Of a DNA stretch of 64,000 nt, positions 1 to 14,813 are shown piece after piece. Positions within the stretch are counted from its first letter, which is position 1, and each line of letters begins with the position of its first letter. The notes beneath the pieces are model-generated. The model made no database searches, was not told the DNA's origin, and saw nothing but the letters and a program-made list of their open reading frames with translations. The stretch lies in assembly GCA_030435675.1 (NCBI GenBank), contig CM059623.1, positions 5,544,012 through 5,608,011 of the forward strand, written 5' to 3'. The position numbers were made by a program, and so were the translations under genes. Origin of the DNA: Steinernema hermaphroditum. Lineage: Eukaryota > Nematoda > Chromadorea > Rhabditida > Steinernematidae.

Positions 1-3512
<3,512 letters not shown>

Positions 3513-3534
3513 CTAAACGCTAGGCAAAGGGAGC

Positions 3535-3540
3535 AATAAA
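3535..3540 (+). terminator. Candidate polyadenylation signal of the HECW-like gene
   Basis: AATAAA lies 23 nt after the TGA. It falls in the 117-bp gap to the convergent GPN1 stop, so the two 3' UTRs probably overlap. Confidence 0.55.
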
Positions 3541-3628
3541 GAGAAGGGTACTGTAGTTTGAGGCAATGCATCTAAATGAACCAGAAAACAATGTATCAAC
3601 ATGGAATTTAAAACAACAAACGCGATGC

Positions 3629-4653
3629 TCAGCTGTCTCCCTTCTCGGCTTCTATTCGTTTGACTTCGTCGCGCATCTTCTCGTACGCCGGACGGTACTC
3701 TTCGTAGTACTCCTTCACACACTTGTCAATGACCGTCATCACCTAAACAGAAGAAGCGTCCAGATCGCACACGGCAGAACTCACGTCGTCCATGCCTTCG
3801 CCAGTGAGGGAGGAAACGCAGGCATAGTTGAGCTTCTCGTAGAACTGGTCAAGGACAAGGCTCATCGAGCGTGTTAGGTCGTTCATGTAGGAGCTTCTGG
3901 CTTCGTTGAGCGACTCTTCGAAAGCTTCGAAGTTGGTCATCCAGCGGACGGCGAATGTGGGCTTCACAATGTCGGCTTTGTTGAGCACGAGGAAGAACGG
4001 AAGTTTCGTGCGATACAGGATTGAACAGGCGTACAGCATGTTCGACATGAACGTCGTGGGGTTGGTGGCACGAGCTGAGTCGACGACGTAGGCGATGACG
4101 GTCGGATAAGTGGAGGCGAGCGTGTCCGTGATGATGGACCCCGAGGCTGACCACGTGAACGCTTCGATCTGCCCGGGGGTGTCCACCACACAGTGGGAGA
4201 TGTCATTGGCGCGATTTTTGAGGACTTCCATGACCTGCAACGAGGGAAGTTATCAAAAGTCTCTCGTGAAGATGCCCTCACCTGGTTGAATCGCGTGCAC
4301 ATCAGGTTCAGGCACGTCATAATCGCGCCGTTCGGGCCAAGACCGTATTCTTTCATCACCTCCTTGTAGAGTACGGTGTCACGGATATCGATGTTTGCGG
4401 GATAGGGGATCTTGTGAACCGCTGGATCAAGGTTGATCACGTAGGGCACTTTCTTCTGCATGTGGAGATGAGAAGTGAGACGCTGAAATGATGAACACCG
4501 CCAAATGAGTGAGTGAGTCATTGAACGAACCTGAACGAAAGCACTCTTTCCCGAGCCAGCCATGCCGAGAACGAGGACACATGGCGGTTCCTTGGCCCCG
4601 GAGCCACTTGGAGCGTTTCGCGCGGCTGACGAAGACGACTCTTCAGAGACCAT
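3629..4653 (-). CDS. GPN1: GPN-loop GTPase 1 (RNA polymerase II assembly/nuclear import factor)
   Basis: GPN1 GTPases act as dimers with GPN3 in cytoplasmic assembly and nuclear import of RNA polymerase II. Four exons (4531-4653, 4282-4482, 3785-4234, 3629-3742) encode 295 residues. The P-loop GMAGSGKS is near residue 20. The family-defining Gly-Pro-Asn loop is in YGLGPNGAI. The Walker B/G3 region [15 protein letters not shown] and the G4 motif LNKAD are present. The last exon ([18 protein letters not shown]...) matches the conserved helix after the GTPase core. The protein is shorter than the human one (about 374 residues) because the acidic C-terminal tail is reduced. The ATG at 4653 lies 11 nt after a TTTCAG acceptor, which suggests trans-splicing. 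Introns are 42-48 nt. Confidence 0.93.
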
Positions 4654-4664
4654 AGCCGGCGCGT

Positions 4665-4680
4665 CTGAAACAACAAAGGA
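4665..4680 (-). promoter_or_regulatory. Candidate spliced-leader trans-splice acceptor of GPN1
   Basis: On the minus strand a pyrimidine-rich ttgtttcag ends 11 nt before the GPN1 ATG, with no convincing coding exon upstream. In nematodes this arrangement usually marks a trans-splice acceptor. A 5'-UTR intron would look the same. Confidence 0.4.
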
Positions 4681-5446
4681 ATCAAGGATAAGAGGTTAAA
4701 AACATGCATAAACATGCACAAACGCTGGCGCGTTGCGACCACCCGCCCGGTTTGTCCTTTCAAAAACAGTGGAAATGGCGCCGACGACGCGAATTTCGTA
4801 AAGAGCCAAAAAGTGCGCAGAGATGGGTCGAAAGGATGGGGACAAGGGAGAGTCACGCGATTCTTGGCCGGGAAAAGCGCAGCAAGGCTACATTCTGGGG
4901 GTCCGAGAAAGATTTCACATTATTCAAAAATTGAAGATGACACCGTCACCCTAATCATCCTAGGCCAAGGCTGTGCAGGAAGCGACATTTGTGAGCGAAA
5001 AAGAACGACAATGACCCCTCAGGGCAATCGCGGCAAGACCAACTTTCCCTATTGTTCATTGAAACATATGCCATTATGTTCTATGTGCTGACCTTACATT
5101 GACCTTTGTGCTTCAATATCATTCAACTCTGGTTCGCCCTAGTCGTCCAACTTCGATGGACACAGTCGCTATGCCGCATAAGACGCCACTCAAGTACGAA
5201 ATCGGTAATCGACGTGACAGGATCTGAGTCCTAGAGTCGCCCGAGATATGGACTTAGGAGTATTCCCCTGGGAGACCAATGTGCAGATCAACATCGCCGT
5301 CGCCTTTGAGTTTTCGATCTCTCTGAACTTCCACGTATCCTCCCATTTCGATTGTTTTATGCAAATCGCGGCCATAAAAAGAGGATCTGTCCGCGTAATC
5401 GGGTTATTGTCACCGTCTACTTCTGAATCTCGACTCTGTGCGGAGG
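4681..5446. other. Divergent intergenic region between GPN1 and transporter A
   Basis: About 770 bp separates GPN1 (-) from the first transporter (+). It presumably holds both promoters. I saw no repeat, RNA gene or conserved motif in it. Confidence 0.5.
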
Positions 5447-7136
5447 ATGACCGCCGGACACAAGGTACCGATTCTACAGTTGCCCTGGACCTCTTCCTCT
5501 TCAGGCTCCCTTCTTCTTGACCCAGAAGCGATGGCAGATCGCCCTGGCCGCCTGTCTCGGCATGGTCATCTGCCAGGGAATGCGCTGCAACTTCCCGGCC
5601 GCCAAGATCGTCATGATGGACGACAGCGCGAAGGTAAGTCTCGAAGGGTTTGTAGCTACAGTACCCCTTGCAGTTCAACTGGTCGGAACGCGAGATCGCC
5701 AACATCGAGAGCGCCTACTTCTACGGCTACGGTCTCTCGCAGATCCCGGCGGGACTCCTGGCCACCGAATTCTCCCCCTCTAAGTGAGTTCCCCCACCAG
5801 CGCTTTCCACCCTCTCGCTCCAAGGCTCTTCGGGGTATCCATCCTCCTCGCCGGGCTCTGCAACGCCCTCACCGCCCTCTGCTTTTCGCTCGGCCTCGAC
5901 GTCGGCGTCGTCCAGGTCCTCCAGGGCGTCATCGTCGGCCTCAGCCAGCCGGCCATCCACGGCGTCATCCGTGCCTGGGGACCACCCACCGAGCGTTCCG
6001 AACTCACTTCCACCGCCTTCAATGGAATGTATCTCGGGGTTATGTGTGGAGTGGCGCTCTCCGCGTTCCTCTCCGCCATCCACTGGTCCACCTCCTTCTA
6101 CTTCTACGGTAAAACGGCCCTTAGTCCCCCTAATTCCCCTCCACTCCAGCCGTCCTGAGCCTCCTGTGGACCATCCTCTGGTTCCTAGTGAGCGCTTCTT
6201 GTCCCAAGAAGCACCACTCGATCACCGAGGCCGAGCTCCGCTACATCCTTTCCTCCATCGGAGAGCACTCCGCCGACCACGTCAAGGTAGGCCTGCCCTC
6301 CCCTCCCCACAACGCGCCTCTTCTTCAGCTCTCGGAGGTCCCCTGGCGCGGAATGCTCACTTCCCTTCCCGTCTGGGCTACCGTAGTCGTCAACTGTGCC
6401 CTCAACTGGAACATCTACATGTTCGTCAACCAGCAGCTCTACTACTTGAACTCCGTCTTCGGCATCGCGGCAGAACAAGTGGGTGCCCCCTCTAGAGGGC
6501 CGAGATCGCCTCGTTTCAGGCCGGCCTCATTGTCGCCCCCTCGCAGCTCGTCCAGGCCCTGATGGTGTCCGTGACGGCGGCCTTCTCCGACCACCTCCTC
6601 GCCTCGAAGAAGTTCTCCAAGAGCTTCATTCGCAAGGGCTTCATGGCCCTCGGCTTCGTCGGCCAGTCCCTCTGCCTCCTCGGCCTTGGCACCGTCGCCT
6701 TCAACTCCTACATCGCCGTCGCCCTCATGATCCTGGCCTCCGGGACCATCGGCTGCACTCTGGCCTCCTTCATGGTCAACCAGTTCGACATCGCGCCCTT
6801 CTTCGCGCCCATCCTCCTCGGATACGACAACACGATCGGGGCGCTGGCCGGCCTCAACAACTTCGTCGTCGAGCCTCTGGCCGCACAGGTGTGCACTACC
6901 CCTCACTCCTCGCGCCAAAAGACCGATTCCAGGGCGAAGAGGGATGGAAGCTCTGCTTCCTCATCGGCGCGGCCATCAACGTCGTCGGCCTGCTCTTCTT
7001 CCAGCTCTTCGGCGCCGTGGACATCCAAACGTGGGCGAAACACGGCGAGTACGAGATCCGAGCTTCGCGCAAGAACACGGCCGTGGAATCTGGCGCCCCT
7101 GCAGTACCCCAGGAGAGGCACGATGAGCGCTTTTGA
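5447..7136 (+). CDS. SLC17/VGLUT-like anion transporter, paralog A
   Basis: Member of the major facilitator superfamily, SLC17 branch, most like vesicular glutamate transporters. Eight exons (5447-5464, 5505-5633, 5674-5783, 5825-6108, 6150-6286, 6329-6478, 6520-6888, 6933-7136) give 466 residues. About twelve hydrophobic helices are visible. The first helix carries GMRCNFPAAK, like the VGLUT signature GIRCN. Helix 2 has FYGYGLSQIPAGLLA, and AIHGVIRAWGPPTERS matches the SLC17 loop with its conserved His. Compared with mammalian VGLUT2, H128 aligns with Glu, R184 with Gln, E191 with Val and R322 with Asn, so the substrate may not be glutamate. The N-terminus is very short: MTAGHK, then a 40-nt intron. 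The C-terminal tail is about 30 residues. It lies in tandem with paralog B, 2.7 kb downstream. SLC17 membership is secure; the substrate is not. Confidence 0.88.
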
Positions 7137-7197
7137 GGGAGACCCGAAGGGAAGGAGAGCCTCGCATTTTGGGTTTTGTTACCTATAGCGACTGCCT

Positions 7198-7203
7198 AAT
7201 AAA
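7198..7203 (+). terminator. Candidate polyadenylation signal of transporter A
   Basis: AATAAA lies about 60 nt after the stop codon of transporter A. Confidence 0.5.
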
Positions 7204-9814
7204 ACGAATCGTTCGACGTCTAGGGAAAAGCAGAACTATCAGCTGAGTGTGTTCTGCTCCCACCACGACTTTACAGTGAGGTTACAGGAGTACACCATTA
7301 GAATCCAGGCATATTAAAGCCAAGTACTGAACGACGACCTGTGTTCCCACGAAGTGATCTTCAATAGATCAACCGGTATCTCATCATTTTGCTGTGTCAC
7401 ACTTTACACACCAAGTTCACAGGTGTTAACGCACTTGCCCTGTTAGGTCTGTCGCCCGGATCCCGTTCTGTGACCTCTTCACTCTCGTCTGTACTCCCCT
7501 CGAACGCCGCCAAAACATCGGCGCCGCTTTTGGCGACCTTGCGCTTCTCGAAATCTGAACTTGTGAACCGACGGCGGTGGCCGCGGCGAAGAAGTGCACG
7601 CCGAAGGCGTTTGCAGAAGAACCAGAAAGTCGGCTTTACAGCGTGGACCGATCGCTCTGGGCGACCGATCATAACCGTGTCCAAACGGTCGGGTTTAAAG
7701 GTGTGAACCCGTCTTCGTTTGGGTTCGACGGTGGGTGCTGCCAACCCCTTCGAGTCGTTCCGTCGCCTTCTTTTTAGCCGAAAAGGCGCTCTCCGAAAGT
7801 CAGAAAAGGTTTCGGTTGGGAACTGGTTCCACCCCCTCGGAGTGATTCCGGGTATTCTATGTCCCCGGAGCTATCACAATGCCAGAAAAAGAAGCCCTCC
7901 TATGTAGTTTCTGTATTGTTTCTTTCAGATCTATACTTAGATCTTGTTTGTACACACTCATGTTTACCGTCTTGCGGCAGAACAGTCCAGGTGACCTGTT
8001 TTTGTGAGTCACGTCCGTCCTTTTGCACTCGTGACATCTGAAGTTCTACATCGCTTCAAGTTGTCCTAATCGATTAGGAAACGCCGAAGTGTAACACTGG
8101 TCGTCCGAGTTTTGATTTTCAGCCCTCTCCGGTTGGAAACTCGATCGCTTTGGGGGCGAATGTGCCTTCCAACGACTCTCTATTGTTTTCGACTTAATGA
8201 CGGCGATAGAGATCGGAATTGAAAGTGCGCGACGGGAGTGCATTCCACAGAGCACGCCTGTCAAGGGCAACAGAGTCGCTTCTCCAACGAACGCTTTTTG
8301 GAGAAGCCTTGGAAGGGACTCTGGAATCGGGTGCATCGCGAAAAAGCCAGCTGAAGGATGAGGGGAGATGCTTCCCTCAGAGTCCTCGAGTAGTCTGAAA
8401 CTCGTTTAGTGAAGTTTGTGCCAGAGGATGACTCCACAGCCAACTTGATCTGCGGAGAGAACTGATACCTGACTCGCAGGGAAACCACTTCCTTTCTGAA
8501 TGATCCATTCACATCCCTGTGCACGATCCATCGACTTGAATGCCATTCATGTGCACCCCCTCCCTCCTTCCTGGGTCCTTCTGGATCGGGCAAAAGCTTT
8601 CCCTTCGTCCAGGTCAACCCCGCTTTCCCGGGAGGTCCGACTTCTGAAAGTCAGTTTGTGCGGAAATGTGACCCGACTGGCGACCTTGAAATACCCCTCT
8701 GATCTGTCGTTCTCCGCCTAATTCGGAGTTTGTCGATCGCCCTGGGTGTCCGATCGATCTGCCCCCCCCCCCTTCTGGCCACCAGATTCTTCCGAATCCT
8801 CTGGCGTCGTGGCGACTCAGCGACGCGTCTTCTCCTTCCCCCAACAAACACTCTCTTTACAAACGGTTTCGCTGGTCTGAGCGGTCAGAATTTTTTTGGT
8901 TTTACACTGTAGTCGAGATCTTGGGTCTTTGACGTCGTGTTTACCCTCCAGCAGAGCCACGTTCCAGAACGGACCAGTTCTGCATTGTTGCATCTCGAGG
9001 AGATAAATCACTCCGAAGGTGGCGATCTCTGGCGTCGTAGTTGAAACACCTTTGGACAGCTCGAAAATCGAAAGATCATTCTTTTTTTTCGAACGTCTTG
9101 TTGGACTCCGGCGTCTGGGGGACAGACTGCCCGCCACCGCGACACGAGTGATACTGTAGTCTCTGTTCTGGAAGGAAAACACCTTCAGTTTTTGGTCGCC
9201 TCCGAAGAAGTCAACCTGGAGGGACTCGTGACGAAACGAGTAAGTGATTATAAATCAGTTCGTCGAGCGAATCTATTTCCCAGAAGAAGAACAATCACGT
9301 GGCACCTCTGTCTGAGGGTTACGGTAGCGGGGGTGTCCTTGACGTTTATGTATTTCATGTCGTCGCAAAACAAACGACATTCACTTTTTCGAAAACAAAC
9401 GAGGAAGCGAGCGATGTTCCATCGTGAATCAGCTTCTGTCGCGAGCACTCTCGAAATGTATAAAGTAGAGCCGTGTTCCTCGATGGCAGCGATTCCGAGG
9501 GATGTCTCCCGGCTTCTCCCAGACGCTTCCTCCACCCCACCTTCTTCATCCATCATCTCCACAACGAGAGACGTTTCTCCTTCCAGAAGCCGGGCTGCAC
9601 TCTGTGACCCGGACGGTCTCTGGGGACAGAGAGAGGCGTCCCCCTCTCCGCCGACTTTGTGTTGTAATCGCGTCCCCTCTGCAACGTTCCAGTGGAGCAC
9701 GCCTAGCGGTCGTCGCGCCGGATTTGGTGATTCACGCGCCGGGGAACACCCTCCGAGTCTAATTGCCCGCGCAGTGGAGTCCTTTTAGTCGGACGCCCGA
9801 CGCGATTTCGTGAC
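7204..9814. other. Intergenic region between the two transporters
   Basis: About 2.6 kb with no recognised gene. Open frames of up to about 200 codons occur on both strands, but none resembles a known family or shows a plausible exon chain. A C-run lies near 8761-8770 and a TTACGGTAG motif near 9318. It probably contains the promoter of paralog B. Confidence 0.45.
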
Positions 9815-9828
9815 TGACGCTGCTTCAG
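9815..9828 (+). promoter_or_regulatory. Candidate trans-splice acceptor of transporter B
   Basis: A gctgcttcag acceptor ends 7 nt before the ATG at 9836, the nematode-like spacing seen at several genes here. Confidence 0.4.
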
Positions 9829-9835
9829 AGGAGCG

Positions 9836-12537
9836 ATGGAGAGCCAGGAGAGGAAGGCCGAGGGCATCTTCAGGACCCACACGTCGGCCAGCGTCGTCAC
9901 CAGGAGCAGCACCTCCAGCGACCCAGACCTCCACTCCCTCCAGGAGAGTCAGGTGAGTCGTCTATCTCGACACTCAGGTGTTTGCTGTAGACCGGGATGT
10001 CTGGGACTGGAATCTCTCTTTCGCTTGAGACTGTTCTGTCCATGTTGGATAAGCACATAATGGGTCCGATAGGAACGCACTGCGATTCAGAGGATGGACA
10101 AAAACTAAAACGTGTTTCCAGGACGAACGGTCACTTAATCTCCTGACTGGCATGGCCCTGCCAGATACGGTATTTAGCCTCGTCTTGCTACCCCTTTTCT
10201 GCCTTAAAGTGCGTTCCCTAATTAGTGCGAAAGGACTAGAAACTGGAACCCGCTTCCCGCGGGGACTCCCAAAACAGAGTTTCTGTCACAAACATCACGA
10301 ACTTTAAAAATCTTTATCTTTAAAAAGCGCCGGACTGTCAACATACGGTACTCGTCACCCAGTACCTGTTTTCCAGTGGTCACTCTGGGGGCTGCAAACA
10401 GGAAGCACACTGACCCTCTCTTCTTCCAGAGCACACTCTTCATCTTCAAGAAGCGATGGCAGATCGCGATCTCCGCCTCCATCGGCTTCATGATCGCCTT
10501 CGGCATCCGATGCAACTTCGGCGCCGCGAAGGCACGCATGGTGAACAACTTCACCGATCCCTTCGGCGACGTCTACGTAAGCGGGTCCACTGCCTCCCTT
10601 TCCAGAAGATCTTTTAGGCCCAAGAGTTCTTCTGGTCGCCCACAGAGCTCGGCATGCTCGAGAGCTCCTTCTTCTACGGCTACGCCGTCTCGCAGATCCC
10701 CGGAGGTCTTCTGGCCGCCAAGTTCGCCCCCAACAAGTAAGCCCTCGCCTCACCAGAGTACCGTAACCCTCGATTTGCAGGCTCTACGCCCTTTCGGTGT
10801 CCATCGCGGGTCTCCTCAACATCCTCATGGCCGTTGCCCTCAACTTCCACCCCCAGGCCGACCCCATCGTCGTGATCCTCCAGATCCTGCAGGGCCTCTC
10901 TCTGGTAAGACTCTAGCCCTGTCCATCGACCCGTCTCTTGCAGGGAGTCGCCTTCCCGGCGATGCACGGCGTCTGGAGGCACTGGGCGCCGCCTCTGGAG
11001 CGCTCAAAGCTCGCCACCACCACCATCAGCGGCAGCTACCTGGGAGTGATGGTGGGCATGCCTCTCTCCGCCTACCTCGTCTCCTACGTTAATTGGCACG
11101 CTCCGTTCTACGCATACGGTAGGTGAACGCGGATTGAACTCGCGGATTACGCAAGGTCGGGGATTCCCCCAAAACAGCGCTAATGAGGACAACGCGGAGA
11201 GGATTTGACTCGTCGCGGGAACGGGTTCCTCTGGCGGTGCTCACTTTTTTCGACGAAAAAAAGACACACGAAATGTTTCCTTTGGTTTATGATGGCCAGC
11301 CTACCGTATTCCCTTCAGGAGTGATGGGCATCGTGTGGGCGGCGTGGTGGCTCCGCATCAGCGCCCCATCTCCGGCGGCCCATCGGCACATCGGCGACGA
11401 GGAGCGGAAGAACATCATGCAGCAAGTGGGTCCCGTCAGCACCGGGGAGATGACGGTCAGTCCCCCTTCAGATGCACCCCTAACCCCCTCCCTTCAGCTG
11501 TCTACCGTACCATGGCGGAAGATCCTGACCTCGCTGCCCGTGTGGGCGATCGTCTTCGCCAGCTTTTGCCGCTCGTGGTCCTTCTTTATGCTTCTCGGCA
11601 ACCAGCTCACCTACATGCAGGATGTGCTGAAGATGAAGACGCACGACGTGGGTGGTCTCTGCCCTCACCTCACACAAGGGAACGTTTCAGAGCGGGCTCG
11701 TATCGGCTCTACCGCAGTTTCTGCTGGCGGTGACCATCATCGCGTCGGGACAGATCGCCGACTACCTCCGTTCGAGCGGCAAGATGTCGACGCGGACGGT
11801 CCGCAAGATGTTCAACAGCATCGGTGAGTGGGAGGCAAAGAAGGTCGCCGCAATGCTGCCCCTTCAGGCTTCCTGGGAGAGGCGCTCTTCCTCTGCGGCC
11901 TCGCCTTCATCACCGAGCCTTACATCGCCGTCACCGTACTCGTGCTGGCTTCGGGCACCAGTGGCTGCGAGATGGCCGGCTTCAACGTCAACCACTTCGA
12001 CATCGCGCCCCGCTACGCCCCCATCCTCATGGGCTTCTCCAACGGCTTCGGAGCCCTCGCCGGCATCGGCGGCTTCCTCACCGAGCACCTTACCAAAGAC
12101 GTACGTCCCCCACCGTACTCCCCAGTGACCCTTTCGTTGCAGAACCCGGAGGGCTGGCAGGCGTGCTTCCTCGTTGCCATGTGCGTCGACCTCTTCGGCT
12201 TCGCTTTCTTCGCCATCTTCGCCTCCGGAGAGGTACAGGACTGGGCGAAGGAGAAGGAGCCCGAGCAGACGATGGACGAGATCGTTCACCGCTTCTGTGA
12301 GCACCCCTGGCCCCCAGAGTGACCCTGTCCCCCCGTTTCAGCATCTGTGGTGAGGAGGATGTCGAGCAGCATCCGGAAGAAGACGTCGCGCGTCGACGGC
12401 GCCGTCGACGATTGCCGCTCGGTGGTGTCCGTGGCCGAGGAGGAGGACGAGGAGGAGATGGACGAAAGGGAAAGACGTAGGCGGCAGCGCCATGGCATCG
12501 CGGAGAACTTCTGCTTTCAGGGGTCGCCAACGTGTAG
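9836..12537 (+). CDS. SLC17/VGLUT-like anion transporter, paralog B
   Basis: Closer to VGLUT than paralog A. Twelve exons (9836-9952, 10430-10576, 10618-10736, 10781-10904, 10944-11118, 11319-11455, 11498-11647, 11691-11823, 11868-12100, 12143-12296, 12342-12476, 12521-12537) give 546 residues. A cytosolic N-terminus is followed by helix 1 with [16 protein letters not shown]. Then come [47 protein letters not shown] and [19 protein letters not shown], all very VGLUT-like. The arginines equivalent to VGLUT2 R88 and R322 are kept. The positions of H128, R184 and E191 are Glu, Gln and Leu. The tail is acidic then Arg-rich ([16 protein letters not shown]). The last 44-nt intron (12477-12520) is inferred; without it the frame ends at 12592. 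Paralog A shares intron positions but has fewer exons, consistent with an old tandem duplication. Likely a vesicular or organellar anion transporter. Confidence 0.9.
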
Positions 12538-12623
12538 TGCAGATGAATACGGAGGTTTCGCGTCGTCTCGACGCCACAACGGACGTTTGTAATACATTAT
12601 TACAAGAACACAGAGATTATGTA

Positions 12624-12629
12624 AATAAA
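12624..12629 (+). terminator. Candidate polyadenylation signal of transporter B
   Basis: AATAAA lies about 87 nt after the stop at 12537, in an AT-rich stretch. Confidence 0.5.
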
Positions 12630-12887
12630 TTATATGAGAGAAAAGGCGCAACTCCAACGCTTTCCCGTCCTAGTGAGGTCCCCGACACGCGTTCCCTGTT
12701 CGGTCATCTGCGTTCTTATCATTCGGAAACATTGTACAAGAGCGACCCCTTTCAAACATTCGTTTCTCTCTGCAATGTCTGCTGTCTAGACAGAACTCCG
12801 TCCGCTGCTTTTCGAACCGCGGAGCTTCAGTCTCGCGTTGTTCATTTCGAGTGGAAGGTCGTTTCGTCGTGATCGGTCGAATCGGCG
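12630..12887 (+). other. Short intergenic region before the lysine-rich gene
   Basis: The gap from transporter B to the next ATG is only 350 bp in the same direction. A cttcag at about 12825 could be a trans-splice acceptor, so an operon is possible but unproven. Confidence 0.35.
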
Positions 12888-14238
12888 ATGAGTTGGTTCA
12901 AGAAGCTTCTCTCGTTTCCGTCGAAGAACGAGCAGTCGCCGGAGCAGAAGCCCGCCGCGGGCAGCGCCGCCCCTCCGACCCAACAGGACGCCGTTGGAGC
13001 CGAGATGCCGGCGCCCACGTGCCAGATAGAAGTGAAGTCGAAGTTCCCCTTCATGAGGAATGAAGTGCGCACTCCTGCTCGTCGTCTTCCCCTTCACGTG
13101 GATACTTTCAGAAGATGGAGGTGGCCACCGATGCCGATGGAAAGCCCGTGTTCACACAGAGTCAGCTTCAGCAGACAATGCAGAAGCTGAAAGAACGGAA
13201 GAAGGCACGCAAGAAGATACAGGAAGAAGAGCAGCAGTACGTTGAGTATCGGAGGCAGGATGTCCTTGCGCGGAACCGCGCATTTAGCATCAAGCACTCC
13301 GTCGACGAACCCTTCCCGAAGCGGAGGACGGCTGTGGGTTTCGGCGATCGGAAGGCTTACTTCATGCAAGTACGGCCTAACCCGAAGTACGCCGTGTGGA
13401 TGGGAACTTCGAAGACGGCACGCAAGGCGAAGTGAGTAGCTCCCAGTTCTTGAGATTTTGATTTCCTTTTCTTGTAGGGCCATCCAGCCGACGCAGACGA
13501 CGGTGGATACGATGACGGACCACTCGGCGATGCCAGCGGAGCAGTCGAAGAGGGAGCAGGCATCACAGAAGGAACCAAGGCCGGGTGCATGCACGGAGGA
13601 CGGCCACACGGAGGAGCAGAGCCACACAGGGAAAGGCTCGCTTCAGGACCCTTCGCGGTCGGACAAGGACAAGCTGAAGAAGAAAGAGATACCGACGAAG
13701 AAGGTGCCGAAGAAAGAGAATGCGCTACCGAAGGGCAATAACGCCGCGAACCCGATCGTCGACGGCATTCCCTTCTGGATGCATGCCAACTCAGAGCAGG
13801 ACGAGCTCACCGACGACGATCTCCCCATCGACTCGGAACTCGTGGACAGGGTGTGCAACAGAGAGATGGCGCTGCCCCATGCGCCCTTCAAGAAACGCTC
13901 CTTCAATCCCTTCAGCGCCGTGCAGATCATGAAGAAGGACGATTGCCTCTTTGTGCGCGACACTGTAATCTTCAAGAACACTGTCGAGGCCGTCATTGCG
14001 TAATTCGTCTTCTCCGATGCTCATTCGTTCTTTTCGCTTCAGGCTGCAGCCAGAAAGAAACTCCGAGAAGACGAAGAAAGGACATGTTTATCTGCCACCA
14101 CAGCCGCCGAGGCAGATCACGTGGAACGGAACGCTCACCGTCACCACCTTCGACCCCAAAGACCGCCTTCCCAAGGAGAAACGGACTCCGTTCACGGAGG
14201 CCCTGAAGGACCTGAGGCGCGAGAAGAAAGTAAAATAA
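12888..14238 (+). CDS. Uncharacterised lysine-rich protein
   Basis: I do not recognise this protein. Four exons (12888-13064, 13112-13431, 13478-13999, 14043-14238) give 404 residues, with introns of 43-47 nt in good phase. The N-terminus is MSWFKKLLSFPSK. A charged, probably coiled-coil segment follows (LQQTMQKLKERKKARKKIQEEEQ). Next is a compact conserved-looking block (FSIKHSVDEPFPKRRTAVGFGDRKAYF), then a disordered Lys/Ser/Glu linker. Another ordered-looking block contains IPFWMH...NPFSAVQIMKKDD. The basic tail ends REKKVK. There is no signal peptide or membrane helix. The exon chain, codon use and termination close to a convergent gene argue that it is real. Its function is unknown. Confidence 0.75.
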
Positions 14239-14257
14239 ACTCTGATCGTTGTTTGGC

Positions 14258-14263
14258 AATAAA
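14258..14263 (+). terminator. Candidate polyadenylation signal of the lysine-rich gene
   Basis: AATAAA starts 20 nt after the TAA and 3 nt before the stop codon of the convergent membrane-protein gene. The (+) transcript therefore probably runs into the coding end of its neighbour. Confidence 0.5.
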
Positions 14264-14265
14264 TG

Positions 14266-14813
14266 TTAGCAGAATCTTCTCATTTCGAGAAAGCAGAGGA
14301 AGAGGCAAATCGAGGCGACGGAGTTCACGACGGTCTTCAAAAGGAGGATGGACGCATCGACGGCTGAACTCTCCCTGTGGATTGCGAAACAGACTGACTG
14401 GCTAACCTTTGCTGCGATCGTTGAAGTCGACTCTGGGGAACTCAAGAACACAGGCCCAAATGAAAACCATGGTGGCGAGAATCTGAAATATCGGGTGGCT
14501 ATCGCTCCAGAAAAGTGACTCACAGAGCAAAGGAGGAAGGGGAACAGAAGACAGGTCCGCTCTGTCATAAGGCCGATGATGGCGAGGACTCCGAAGAGAA
14601 GGCCGAGGACGAGCGCGAGGTGGAGGTGGCAGAATCGCACGATATCTGGGAGGGTGGCCGTCTGCACGGACCAGCCGAAGTTGGAGGAGTGCTCTATGAG
14701 GTGCAGGGAGTGGAAGACGACTGAGAGGACGACGAACAAGATCGCGAGACACTAAATGCACCAGAGGTTGGGGGGGGGGAGAGGGATTTGGGGAATACCC
14801 TGTAGGAGCACAT
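14266..14813 (-). CDS. Small four-helix membrane protein, uncharacterised
   Basis: Four exons (14799-14813, 14524-14751, 14407-14482, 14266-14363) encode 138 residues. Exon 1 is only 15 nt (MCSYR). Four hydrophobic segments are visible: CLAILFVVLSVVFHSL, then HLHLALVLGLLFGVLAIIGL, then LLFPFLLCSILATMVFIWAC, and a last one around VVNSVASICLFLCFL. The short hydrophilic loops and small size resemble MARVEL- or LAPTM-like four-helix proteins, but no family motif is certain. The first 15-nt exon is the weakest part of the model; an upstream in-frame start is possible. The stop lies 28 bp from that of the convergent lysine-rich gene. Confidence 0.7.

Noticed and set aside
8261..9788. Frames between the transporters sharing the peptide TKRVSDY on opposite strands
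   Set aside because: A seven-residue coincidence in otherwise unrelated frames; no nucleotide repeat supports a duplication.
12477..12592. Alternative C-terminus of transporter B ending at 12592
   Set aside because: Possible if the last 44-nt intron is not removed, but that segment has a GTAGGC donor, a TTTCAG acceptor and the typical length, so I chose the shorter end.
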